Assembly (NCBI GenBank): GCA_025060055.1
Contig: JANXCK010000069.1
Span: 1 to 9,100 of the forward strand
From: Fimbriimonadales bacterium
GTDB taxonomy: Bacteria > Armatimonadota > Fimbriimonadia > Fimbriimonadales > GBS-DC
Direction of reading: 5' to 3'
DNA: 9,100 nt
Under the pieces are notes generated by a model. The model saw only the letters and a list, made by a program, of their open reading frames with translations. It was not told where the DNA came from and searched no databases. Every line of letters starts with the position of its first letter. Positions within the stretch are counted from its first letter, which is position 1. Position numbers and translations under genes: made by a program. This document shows positions 1-5,916 of this stretch, one piece after another.

Positions 1-720
1 GGAAATCAAGTCCCCCCCGCGTTGGCGTCGCACCTCCTCCAAGATTTGCTCGTATTGCTCTTCCAGCTCCGCAGGCAGTCGCATCGCTCGCTCCAGAAAC
101 GCCAGTATCTGCCGAATCTCCTCCTCATTATACCCTCTTTCCAGTGCAAGCCTTAGGAACTCCAAGCGTGCTTGGTAGCGCACATTCGGCATTCGCTTTG
201 TGCGTACCGACCGAACAAACGACGCCAAAATCAAAGAGGCAGGGTCGCCCGCGTCTATTAAAACCTGCTCATTCAGGTCGATGAGCTTAAGGGTAGCAAA
301 GTCAAAAACTACGCGACATCCACCAGTTTCCTGCTCGTACCGAGACGGACGCCAGTTCGGGTTATCATCGGCAAGCAGCGCAACGCTAACAACGCGCCGG
401 CGGTAGCGCAGCCAAATCGCTGCGTAGTAGGCGAACATACGCTCCTCAAACTGTGGCTCCGGATGAGACTGAATCTCAATGTGGATGAGTATCCACTCCT
501 CAGTTCCATCTTTGAGATAGACTCGGAGCAGCTTGTCAACAATCTGTGGATTCGCCATCGCGCGAGGGGCGACCTGAGCTAATTCCTTATCGAGAAATTC
601 CACACCGCGTTGCCAGTCAATCCGAGCGTGCAGTTCAGGCAGCCCGTGCCTAAAGATTGCCTCCACATACTGCGGTTCATCTGTAAATGCCTTCCAAGTT
701 ATATCATCTACGGTTAGCAC
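1..720 (-). CDS. Rpn-family PD-(D/E)XK nuclease (putative transposase-related), 3' end outside window
   Basis: The frame is open from a GTG at 718-720 to the window edge (240 codons, no stop), so the C-terminus is missing. The opening residues VLTVDDITWKAFTDEPQYVE and the core are typical of the Rpn (recombination-promoting nuclease) family. D62, followed by E82-x-Q84 in the strand IHIEIQ, fits the PD-(D/E)XK active site. Then comes the usual FEERMFAYYA helix (91-100). The visible C-terminal part is a charged helical tail (about 190-237). Family members cut DNA and promote RecA-independent recombination; that role is inferred here. An in-frame TAG lies just upstream. AAGGAG sits 12 nt before the GTG but only 6 nt before an in-frame CTG (724-726), so a CTG start giving MSVLTV is conceivable. 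The gene is divergent from ruvB. Confidence 0.85.
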   Translation of the reverse strand, partial: MLTVDDITWKAFTDEPQYVEAIFRHGLPELHARIDWQRGVEFLDKELAQVAPRAMANPQIVDKLLRVYLKDGTEEWILIHIEIQSHPEPQFEERMFAYYAAIWLRYRRRVVSVALLADDNPNWRPSRYEQETGGCRVVFDFATLKLIDLNEQVLIDAGDPASLILASFVRSVRTKRMPNVRYQARLEFLRLALERGYNEEEIRQILAFLERAMRLPAELEEQYEQILEEVRRQRGGDLIS

Positions 721-788
721 TGACAGCCGATGCTCCTTCCGTCCCTACAGGTAAGACACGAATCCCCAACTTCCTGCTTATTTTTGGG

Positions 789-794
789 TAGAAT
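789..794 (+). promoter_or_regulatory. -10 element of ruvB, predicted leaderless
   Basis: TAGAAT preceded by GGG ends 8 nt before the ruvB ATG at 803, so transcription should begin at or within 1-2 nt of the start codon. There is no Shine-Dalgarno sequence between them. I see no convincing -35 box. The geometry matches that of the cysS promoter. Confidence 0.6.
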
Positions 795-802
795 TTGAGC
801 GT

Positions 803-1846
803 ATGCCTAAGCGCGAGACTTCGCCCCGAATCGTAGACCCTGTACGCAGCGTGGACGAGGCGAGCAGCGAAGCCACCCTGCGCCCCCAGCGCCTAACTGA
901 GTTCATTGGACAACAGCAACTCAAGGAGAACCTGAGCATCTTCATTCAGGCAGCGCGGGCGCGCGGCGAGGCATTAGACCACGTGCTGCTCTTCGGTCCA
1001 CCCGGACTGGGCAAGACCACAATCGCGACTATCATCGCCAACGAGATGGGCGCACCCATTCACATCACCTCAGGACCTGCAATAGAGCGACCGGGCGACT
1101 TGGCAGCGATTTTGACCAGCTTAGAGCCAGGACAGGTGCTTTTTATTGACGAAATCCACCGCTTGGCGCGGGCAGTGGAAGAGGTGCTGTATCCTGCAAT
1201 GGAGGATTTTCAGATTGACATCGTGTTGGGCAAGGGGGCGGGAGCGCGCTCGCTGCGGTTAGACCTACCGCCTTTTACCGTCGTGGGCGCGACAACCCGC
1301 GCAGGACTGCTCACCTCGCCGCTGCGCGATCGGTTCGGGATTGTGCATTACTTCCAACTCTACACGCACGAGGAGCTGGCGCAGATTATTCGTCGCTCGG
1401 CGCGAATCTTGCAAACCGCGATTGAGGAACCCGCTGTGGTGGAGATTGCAAAGCGTTCGCGAGGCACACCGCGCATCGCAAATCGCCTGCTACGGCGGGT
1501 GCGCGATTTCGCGCAGGTGCTGGGCACGGGCGTTATTACGCTCGAGATCGCGCAGGACGCGCTTCAGCGGTTGGGCGTCGACCCGCTGGGGCTGGATGAA
1601 ATGGATCACAAAATCCTGCGCACGCTGATTGAGAAGTTCGGCGGCGGTCCAGTGGGGCTGGACACGCTCGCCGCAGCGATTCAGGAAGACGCGGGCACGA
1701 TAGAAGACATGTATGAGCCATATCTGATGCAGCTGGGGTTCATTCAGCGCACTGCGCGTGGACGCACCGCCACGCCCCACGCCTACACGCACTTGGGGCT
1801 GTCGGTGTCAGGCGTTGTGGCACAGCCTTCGCTGGAACTCAACTAA
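803..1846 (+). CDS. ruvB: Holliday junction branch migration ATPase RuvB
   Basis: RuvB is the hexameric AAA+ motor that, with RuvA, drives branch migration at Holliday junctions in recombinational repair; it acts in the cytoplasm. The 347 residues are the usual length. Visible motifs are Walker A GPPGLGKT (65-72), Walker B LFIDEIHR (113-120, D116 and E117), sensor 1 GATTRAG (162-168), the arginine finger in PLRDRFG (R175), sensor 2 RGTPR (220-224) and the C-terminal winged helix (about 282-322, GPVGLDTLAAAI to QRTARGR). All key residues are present. The ATG at 803 is chosen because the -10 box lies 8 nt upstream and the N-terminus has normal length. No ruvA or ruvC is adjacent. The stop overlaps that of the convergent membrane-protein gene by 4 nt (1843-1846). 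Confidence 0.97.
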   Translation: MPKRETSPRIVDPVRSVDEASSEATLRPQRLTEFIGQQQLKENLSIFIQAARARGEALDHVLLFGPPGLGKTTIATIIANEMGAPIHITSGPAIERPGDLAAILTSLEPGQVLFIDEIHRLARAVEEVLYPAMEDFQIDIVLGKGAGARSLRLDLPPFTVVGATTRAGLLTSPLRDRFGIVHYFQLYTHEELAQIIRRSARILQTAIEEPAVVEIAKRSRGTPRIANRLLRRVRDFAQVLGTGVITLEIAQDALQRLGVDPLGLDEMDHKILRTLIEKFGGGPVGLDTLAAAIQEDAGTIEDMYEPYLMQLGFIQRTARGRTATPHAYTHLGLSVSGVVAQPSLELN

Positions 1847-2391
1847 GGCGTTATTCGCTCGCGCTGCGTCCGCTTCTGACCCTGCGGGTCGATGTACTCC
1901 TGATTGAGGTAGACATCACCGTTGAGTTGCATCTCGTAGGTGAAGTTTATCTTGACCTCAGTGCCGAGAATGTTCATCGTGCCACTCAGCGCGGGTTTGT
2001 GTTCCAAGATAACCGTGTTCGCCGGCGCGTTCGGTTGAGGTGGCTTGTACACCAGCTGTACCTGCGTACCGTCTGCCAGCTTGATTGGGGCAAGCGCGTC
2101 TGCAGGGAGGTATTTCGGCGTCAGCTCCTTGAGGCTCTTGGGATACTTGCCGTTGTTAGCGCTTGCATACTGTCGCAGCGCGTTGTAGACCGCCTTCTGG
2201 CGCTCCGCTACAGGTGTACCCTTCTCAGCAATTTGCATCGCGGGCTTGACCACCTGCTCGAAAAACGCGCGACCGCCCAAAAACAACACCACGCCCAGTA
2301 TCACAATCACACCTAAGCAGCCCAAGCCGCCAATCAGCCAGCACGATGCGCGTCCTAAAGCGCGTCGATTGCCGTAAAGTTGACTCTTCAT
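1843..2391 (-). CDS. Membrane-anchored protein with pseudopilin-like segment, function unknown
   Basis: 182 residues. A short basic N-terminus (1-14) and one hydrophobic segment (about 17-40) suggest a single-pass membrane anchor with the rest outside the cytoplasm. Residues 63-100 (ERQKAVYNALRQYASANNGK, then YPKSLKEL, then PKYLP) resemble the helix-plus-loop region of type II secretion/type IV pseudopilins such as GspG. The remainder (about 104-182) looks beta-rich, with LADGTQVQLVYKP and NGDVYLNQEYIDPQG. I see no prepilin peptidase G-F/T-E processing site, so assembly into a pilus is not supported. The ATG at 2391 is preferred over an upstream in-frame start at 2493 because a -10 (2411-2416) and GGGGA (2401-2405) sit just before it. 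It is convergent with ruvB, with overlapping stops. Confidence 0.75.
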   Translation of the reverse strand: MKSQLYGNRRALGRASCWLIGGLGCLGVIVILGVVLFLGGRAFFEQVVKPAMQIAEKGTPVAERQKAVYNALRQYASANNGKYPKSLKELTPKYLPADALAPIKLADGTQVQLVYKPPQPNAPANTVILEHKPALSGTMNILGTEVKINFTYEMQLNGDVYLNQEYIDPQGQKRTQRERITP

Positions 2392-2410
2392 AGCGTGTTC
2401 TCCCCGTAGA

Positions 2411-2416
2411 ATTGTA
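2411..2416 (-). promoter_or_regulatory. -10 element of the pseudopilin-like gene
   Basis: TACAAT on the minus strand, preceded by TAGG, lies 19 nt before the ATG at 2391, with GGGGA between as a ribosome binding site. It indicates transcription separate from the upstream portal gene and decides the start in favour of 2391. Confidence 0.5.
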
Positions 2417-2477
2417 CCTAAACCTGATGCCGCGCAAGGGCTATGAACGCATCCAAATCCTCTCGAGAAACTTGCTG

Positions 2478-3539
2478 CTACTCCTCGTTCCACACGAACT
2501 TGGGGAGAGGTGCATTGCCAAAGTTGAGGTGGACAAGGGGGCGGATGAGTTGGTCGTGCATGATGCGCTCCGCTAAGTCGGCGCGGAGAGCGCGTAGCTG
2601 CGTTTGCAGCACTTTGAGATGCACCTGTCCCAGCGCGAGGCTCCCGACGCGCTGTCCCTCGTCGGTGGTCAGCGTTTCACCCAGCAGGCTCTTGGCGATT
2701 TCGGCGTTGTGGTGCGCCACAGCTTGCGCAAAGCTCTCCGCACCCGCTTGCTTGAACTCCAGCGCGTCCACCTTCACCTCTTCAGGCACGATAATCGCGG
2801 TCTCCTGCTGCACTTTGTCAAGGGCACGCAGCAGTTCCTCTTGCTGCGCAGGGGGCAGCCCGCGCTTGTACACGCCAATCAGCGTCGGAGAGGCATATTT
2901 AGCCAGAAACAGATCCCACAGTTGCAGTATCCGTTCCTTGCTGCGCCACGCGCGGTACGCGGCGCGCAAGTCCGACTCACCCGCTGGCGACTCGTAGCGC
3001 GGGTTGTAAGCGTACACGATGAATTTGTCGCGCGGGAGGCTGAGCCGCTCGCCACTCGGCGCATACAATATAAGCGACCGAAGGTTGCGGTAGGCGTCCA
3101 CCTCGAACCGAAAGAGCGCAGGGTTCTTCGCTTTGAAGCCACGCACAACCCAGTAGCCCGCATACGGCGGCTCATCGCAATAAGCATACAGTTTTTCCAA
3201 GATAGCGCATCCCTTCGCGAGAGCGTCCAATGCACGCCACAGCAAGCTGAACACCCCACCTGCCATCGTATGCAAGTTATACAGCACGAACTGGTGGACA
3301 CGCTGTGCCTCAGGGGTCTCATCGGCGGGTTCCAGTCGCCACGGGACGCTCAGCACGCCCCAACGCTTGAGGTTGAAACACGCTTTCACATGCGCATCGG
3401 TGAGCATCTGATCGTAGATAGCATAGCCGTGCTTGGCAAGTAGGTCGTCGTCGAACTCGGTTGGCTCGCGTTCGCCGTAGGTCTCAATCTCCACAGGCGC
3501 ATATTCGCGGTCTAACCTGCGTTTGCGGAACCAGAGCAT
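2478..3539 (-). CDS. Mu gp29-like phage portal protein (DUF935 family), orphan
   Basis: 353 residues resembling the DUF935/Mu gp29 portal family. Portals form the ring at the capsid vertex through which DNA is packaged and ejected. Recognisable family segments are LTDAHVKACFNLKRWGVLSV with PWRLEPAD (about 46-73), the GGVFSLLWRALDALAKG helix, PRDKFIVYAYNPRYESPAGE, the SKERILQLWDLFLAKYASPT stretch with LIGVY, and SLLGETLTTDEG near the C-terminus. Mu gp29 is about 510 residues, so this copy is shorter, apparently at the C-terminus. The start at 3539 is chosen for GGAGG 7 nt upstream; a longer form from 3599 would overlap cysS by 8 nt. No terminase, head or tail gene is in view. It follows cysS on the same strand after 52 nt and may share its transcript. 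It has no stops or frameshifts, so it may be maintained: a domesticated remnant, or the edge of a gene-transfer-agent-like locus elsewhere. Confidence 0.8.
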   Translation of the reverse strand: MLWFRKRRLDREYAPVEIETYGEREPTEFDDDLLAKHGYAIYDQMLTDAHVKACFNLKRWGVLSVPWRLEPADETPEAQRVHQFVLYNLHTMAGGVFSLLWRALDALAKGCAILEKLYAYCDEPPYAGYWVVRGFKAKNPALFRFEVDAYRNLRSLILYAPSGERLSLPRDKFIVYAYNPRYESPAGESDLRAAYRAWRSKERILQLWDLFLAKYASPTLIGVYKRGLPPAQQEELLRALDKVQQETAIIVPEEVKVDALEFKQAGAESFAQAVAHHNAEIAKSLLGETLTTDEGQRVGSLALGQVHLKVLQTQLRALRADLAERIMHDQLIRPLVHLNFGNAPLPKFVWNEE

Positions 3540-3546
3540 GCCGTCG

Positions 3547-3551
3547 CCTCC
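3547..3551 (-). promoter_or_regulatory. Ribosome binding site deciding the portal gene start
   Basis: GGAGG on the minus strand is 7 nt before the ATG at 3537-3539. It supports the 353-residue form over a 20-residue longer ORF reaching into cysS. Confidence 0.6.
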
Positions 3552-3591
3552 GCATTCGAAAGGACTTGGGGCGGCGACACGGGCAACAGCC

Positions 3592-5016
3592 TTATGCAAT
3601 CCGCCAAGTCGTGCCTTGCGGCGTGTCTTCCAGCACGATGCCCATCGCCTTCAGGTCATCGCGGACGCGGTCGGCGAGGTCATAGAGCTTGCGGGCACGC
3701 AGCTCCTGTCGCCACGCAATGACGCACTGCATCAACCGCTGAATAGTCTCATCTTGGGCAGCAACAGGCATACTGAGCGGCACGCCCAGCACGGTCTCCA
3801 TCATCCAGTGGAGCGCGTCCAGCAGACCAGCGACTTCAGCGGGTGTTGCAGGCTGCACTGCGACTTCGGGCGTGTTCAGGCGTGTATTCAGCTCGCGCAC
3901 TACTTCGAACACTGTTGCTAACGCCTGCGCTGTGTTGAAGTCGTGATTCATCGCGGTGCGGAACTGCTGCAGATACGGTTCTGCAACCGACGCGTCGGCA
4001 TTCGCGCCCCCGCGCTCGCGCAAAAACGCCTGCCCCCGTTGATACGCCACGCGGATGCGCTCCAGCGCCGCCTTCGCCTCATCTAACCGCTCATACGAGA
4101 ACTCCAGCGGCGTGCGGTAATGCACGGTGAGCAAAAAGTAGCGGATGACAGCAGGCTCGTACTGCTGACGCAGTTCGCGAATCGGCACAACAACGCCTGT
4201 GGACTTCGACATCTTCTCCTGTCGCAAGCGCACGGGTCCCCAGTGCAACCAGTAGCGGGCGAACGGTTGCTCGCAGCGTAAGTACGCCTCCGACTGCGCG
4301 ATTTCGTTCTCGTGGTGCGGGAAGATTAGATCCATCCCGCCCGCGTGGATATCGAACGCGGCGCCGAGGTACCTAAGGCTGAGCGCGGAGCATTCGATAT
4401 GCCAGCCAGGGCGCCCCTTGCCCCACGGGCTATCCCACGCTGGCTCGCCTGGCTTGGCGGCTTTCCAGAGGGCGAAGTCTTCGGGATTGCGCTTGCGCTC
4501 GTCGACCTCGATGCGTGCGCCCGCTTGCATCTCCTCCACGCTGCGCCCTGACAACTTGCCGTATTCGGGAAACTTATTCACCTCAAAATACACATCGCCG
4601 TCAACCACATACGCATAGCCGTCGTCCACCAAGCGTTGCACCATCTCGATAATTGCGTCCATGTTTTCCGTGACTGTCACGAAGTGTGGCAGGCGCGCGC
4701 CCAGCGCCTCGGCGTCTTCGATATACATTTTGCTGTATTTCTCAGCGACCTCGCGGGTGCTGATTCCCTCCTCGTGAGCGCGGCGGATGATTTTGTCGTC
4801 GATATCGGTGAAGTTCTGCACGAAGTGCACTTCGTAGCCGAGTTGCTCGAACCAGCGGCGCACGATGTCCATCACGATAACGCCCCGCATGTGTCCCACA
4901 TGAGCAGGGGCTTGAGGGGTGAGACCGCAGGCGTACATGGCGACTTTGTGTGGCTCGCGCGGCGTGAACGGCTCCTCGCGGCGCGTCAGCGTGTTGTAGA
5001 TGACCAGCTCCGCCAT
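3592..5016 (-). CDS. cysS: Cysteinyl-tRNA synthetase
   Basis: A class I aminoacyl-tRNA synthetase that charges tRNA-Cys with cysteine using ATP, in the cytoplasm. 474 residues, near the usual 460-480. The HIGH-type signature is HVGH (39-42) after MYACGLTP, and the KMSKS loop is at 268-272. The zinc site is complete: C30, C209 (GWHIECSALS), H234 and E238 (IFPHHENEIAQSEA). VQNFTDIDDKI (66-76) is the family-typical strand. The anticodon-binding helical domain follows (about 320-474). The ATG at 5014-5016 lies 8 nt after a consensus TATAAT, with no Shine-Dalgarno sequence, so translation is probably leaderless. The variant CGLTPQAPAHVGH differs from the common CGPTVYDYAHIGH; MshC-like ligases also diverge here, but the full length, C-terminal domain and zinc ligands favour CysS. 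No T-box leader is visible. Confidence 0.96.
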   Translation of the reverse strand: MAELVIYNTLTRREEPFTPREPHKVAMYACGLTPQAPAHVGHMRGVIVMDIVRRWFEQLGYEVHFVQNFTDIDDKIIRRAHEEGISTREVAEKYSKMYIEDAEALGARLPHFVTVTENMDAIIEMVQRLVDDGYAYVVDGDVYFEVNKFPEYGKLSGRSVEEMQAGARIEVDERKRNPEDFALWKAAKPGEPAWDSPWGKGRPGWHIECSALSLRYLGAAFDIHAGGMDLIFPHHENEIAQSEAYLRCEQPFARYWLHWGPVRLRQEKMSKSTGVVVPIRELRQQYEPAVIRYFLLTVHYRTPLEFSYERLDEAKAALERIRVAYQRGQAFLRERGGANADASVAEPYLQQFRTAMNHDFNTAQALATVFEVVRELNTRLNTPEVAVQPATPAEVAGLLDALHWMMETVLGVPLSMPVAAQDETIQRLMQCVIAWRQELRARKLYDLADRVRDDLKAMGIVLEDTPQGTTWRIA

Positions 5017-5017
5017 A

Positions 5018-5046
5018 GCAGCGGATTATACCCGCAAGCGTGCGGG
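5018..5046 (-). promoter_or_regulatory. Leaderless cysS promoter with a perfect palindrome in the spacer
   Basis: TATAAT on the minus strand (5025-5030) follows GGG and ends 8 nt before the cysS ATG. The 17-nt block 5018-5034 is identical at 16 positions to the bL25 promoter block (7884-7900). Directly upstream, 5031-5046 is a perfect 6-bp inverted repeat (CCCGCA, 4-nt loop, TGCGGG) filling the -35/-10 spacer. A weak -35 (CTGAAA, 5048-5053) is 17 nt from the -10. The palindrome could be an operator, but it has no known regulator. Confidence 0.6.
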
Positions 5047-5097
5047 ATTTCAGGCGTTCCCCGTATTAGCGTCGATAACGGGCTCGAGGCAGAACGG

Positions 5098-5103
5098 CAT
5101 AAT
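5098..5103 (+). promoter_or_regulatory. Candidate -10 for the small RNA
   Basis: CATAAT preceded by GG on the plus strand matches the window's GG-TAnAAT promoter pattern at all but one position and predicts a start near 5110. It is divergent from the cysS promoter: ATAATCC here (5099-5105) and GGATTAT at 5023-5029 are inverted copies. I see no clear -35. Confidence 0.4.
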
Positions 5104-5109
5104 CCAGAT

Positions 5110-5239
5110 AGGCGCGGGGGTAGCCCCGAGGCGGAGCGCTGCATCAGGCGGCGATGGAATTGAACGGCTCTCATCAGCACCGTCCAGCGCCACCGCCACA
5201 CCCCCTGCGGCACGCTCTTTTCCGCAGGGGGATTTTTTC
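5110..5239 (+). ncRNA. Candidate structured small RNA, unknown family
   Basis: About 130 nt with no plausible reading frame, bounded by a -10-like box and an intrinsic terminator. Predicted helices in order: a 5-bp hairpin (5115-5119 with 5124-5128, GUAG loop); a long stem (GGCGG 5130-5134 with 5193-5197, and GCGCTG 5136-5141 with 5185-5190, separated by a small A/CA internal loop); an inner 5-bp helix with one G-U pair (5153-5157 with 5180-5184); then, 3 nt later, the terminator hairpin. No plus-strand gene lies upstream for the terminator to serve, and the next plus-strand gene starts almost 680 nt further on, so a free-standing RNA is more likely than a leader. It lacks the SRP RNA GGAAG motif, tmRNA or tRNA ends, and a recognised riboswitch core. 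GGGGG at 5116-5120 could instead pair with the terminator's CCCCC, which would allow attenuation. Confidence 0.45.
5201..5239 (+). terminator. Rho-independent terminator, plus strand
   Basis: A perfect 10-bp GC-rich stem (CCCCCTGCGG at 5201-5210 with CCGCAGGGGG at 5222-5231) and an 11-nt loop are followed by A and six T (5233-5238). The minus strand has no T-run after the stem, so it works only rightward. It is the only classical terminator seen in the window. Confidence 0.85.
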
Positions 5240-5284
5240 ATGGTCTCAGCATCTCTACTTGCGCAGGCAAAAAGAACTATGCTA

Positions 5285-5541
5285 TAAGAGACTGTTTAAG
5301 AAGTCCTACTGCGTAGCGTCGGCGTCTCGCCGACGCCCCTGCGTGGCACGGGCTTCCAGCCCGTGCAGCATGGCACGGACACGACTGTCCGTGCCACGTC
5401 GACGCGGACGCCAACGCTACGGCTTGGACAAGACGGTCCAAGCCACGCTCTGCTTGGGCGAGACGCCCAAGCCACAGGTCGCTCGCGTCAGCGCGACGCT
5501 GATGCTGCGAAAGCCTGCCCGATTTCCTAGACAGTCTCTAA
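5285..5541. repeat. Hairpin-array element with IS-like inverted ends (element 1), no transposase
   Basis: The ends are perfect 9-bp inverted repeats, AGAGACTGT (5287-5295) and ACAGTCTCT (5531-5539), with further imperfect similarity inward. Inside is a row of near-perfect hairpins: 5316-5336 (9-bp arms), 5346-5366 (9-bp arms), 5371-5396 (11-bp arms, GGCACGGACA type), 5421-5444 (9-bp arms), 5452-5472 (9-bp arms) and 5485-5505 (one mismatch). A 14-nt outer pair with one mismatch joins 5313-5326 and 5407-5420. There is no convincing coding frame. It resembles a MITE-like or composite repeat insertion; no clear target duplication is visible. Family unknown to me. Confidence 0.6.
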
Positions 5542-5690
5542 CAACAAATGAGAGGCGGGTGGGGAGGAACCCGCCTCTCCAGGGGTAGGGGAGGTGCGAC
5601 CAAGTTGATCAGGAGGTTCAAAGGTCAACCTGTACCCTGTCGCCACTGGTAATTATCGGCAGGGATGCAGTGAATCTTTAGGGGGTATGC
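5542..5690. other. Intergenic spacer with structured hairpins, no gene
   Basis: A perfect 11-bp inverted repeat (5550-5560 with 5569-5579, 8-nt loop) opens the stretch. Its minus-strand side is followed by a T-rich ATTTGTTGTT, so it could act as a weak leftward terminator, but no minus-strand transcript is known here. Further on, GTGCGAC (5594-5600) can pair imperfectly with GTCGCCAC around 5640, enclosing GTTGATC and GGTCAAC, and CCTGTCG near 5636 with CGGCAGG near 5658. No reading frame is convincing. Confidence 0.4.
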
Positions 5691-5852
5691 TCTTAGAGAC
5701 CGCTCAGGAAATAGGCATCAACCCGACGGCTGAAGCCGTTCGTATGCACACGAAGCCGACCTGCGTCGGCTCATAGCCCGCGTAGGCGGGCTTGGTTTGC
5801 ACAGGAACGGCTTCAGCCGTCCATTAACTATCTCTCAGAGACAGTTTCCTGA
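5691..5852. repeat. Palindromic element with nested hairpins (element 2)
   Basis: A perfect 17-bp inverted repeat (GACGGCTGAAGCCGTTC 5725-5741 with its complement 5805-5821) encloses two perfect 7-bp hairpins (5754-5760/5765-5771 and 5775-5781/5786-5792), giving a three-way junction fold. Outside it, TCAGGAAA (5704-5711) and TTTCCTGA (5845-5852) form an 8-bp terminal inverted pair, and AGAGAC occurs at both ends (5695-5700, 5837-5842). The left end (from 5693) matches the inverted right end of element 1 at 18 of 24 positions, so the two share a terminus family. It is non-coding. Confidence 0.6.
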
Positions 5853-5894
5853 CAGCCCACCCCCAAGTTGCTCGCCTGCACTCTGAATCACAGG

Positions 5895-5900
5895 TATACT
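5895..5900 (+). promoter_or_regulatory. -10 element of the TPM-LemA unit
   Basis: TATACT preceded by CAGG lies 16 nt before the ATG at 5917. AAGGG (5906-5910) 6 nt before the ATG is the probable ribosome binding site, which makes the leader only about 10 nt long. It fits the GG-TAnAAT pattern of the other promoters. Confidence 0.55.
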
Positions 5901-5916
5901 ATCGCAAGGGTTACTG

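Noticed and set aside
309..542. A 77-codon minus-strand frame.
   Set aside because: It is an out-of-frame shadow of the Rpn nuclease, whose true frame is open through the region.
3540..3599. N-terminal extension of the portal protein to 3599.
   Set aside because: It would overlap cysS, its first 20 residues are unlike the family, and GGAGG is placed for the ATG at 3539.
5124..5175. Similarity to the SAH riboswitch (CCGAGGCGGAGCGCTGC followed by GAACGGCTCTCA).
   Set aside because: The central CCAGGCUCGG segment is missing, the 3' part does not pair with the GAGCGC strand as required, GCGCTG pairs better with CAGCGC at 5185-5190, and no SAH-metabolism gene follows.
5050..5241. A 63-codon minus-strand frame starting MKKSPCGK.
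   Set aside because: It lies across the plus-strand terminator and the structured RNA, has no recognisable domain or signal peptide, and its composition looks like a by-product of GC-rich sequence.
5550..5579. Intrinsic terminator for a leftward transcript.
   Set aside because: The stem is perfect but the following T-tract is interrupted, and no minus-strand gene lies to the right to be terminated.
5154..5588. A 144-codon plus-strand frame across the hairpin element.
   Set aside because: Its codons follow palindromic repeats (runs of Arg, Pro and Ser), it has no ribosome binding site and crosses the terminator.
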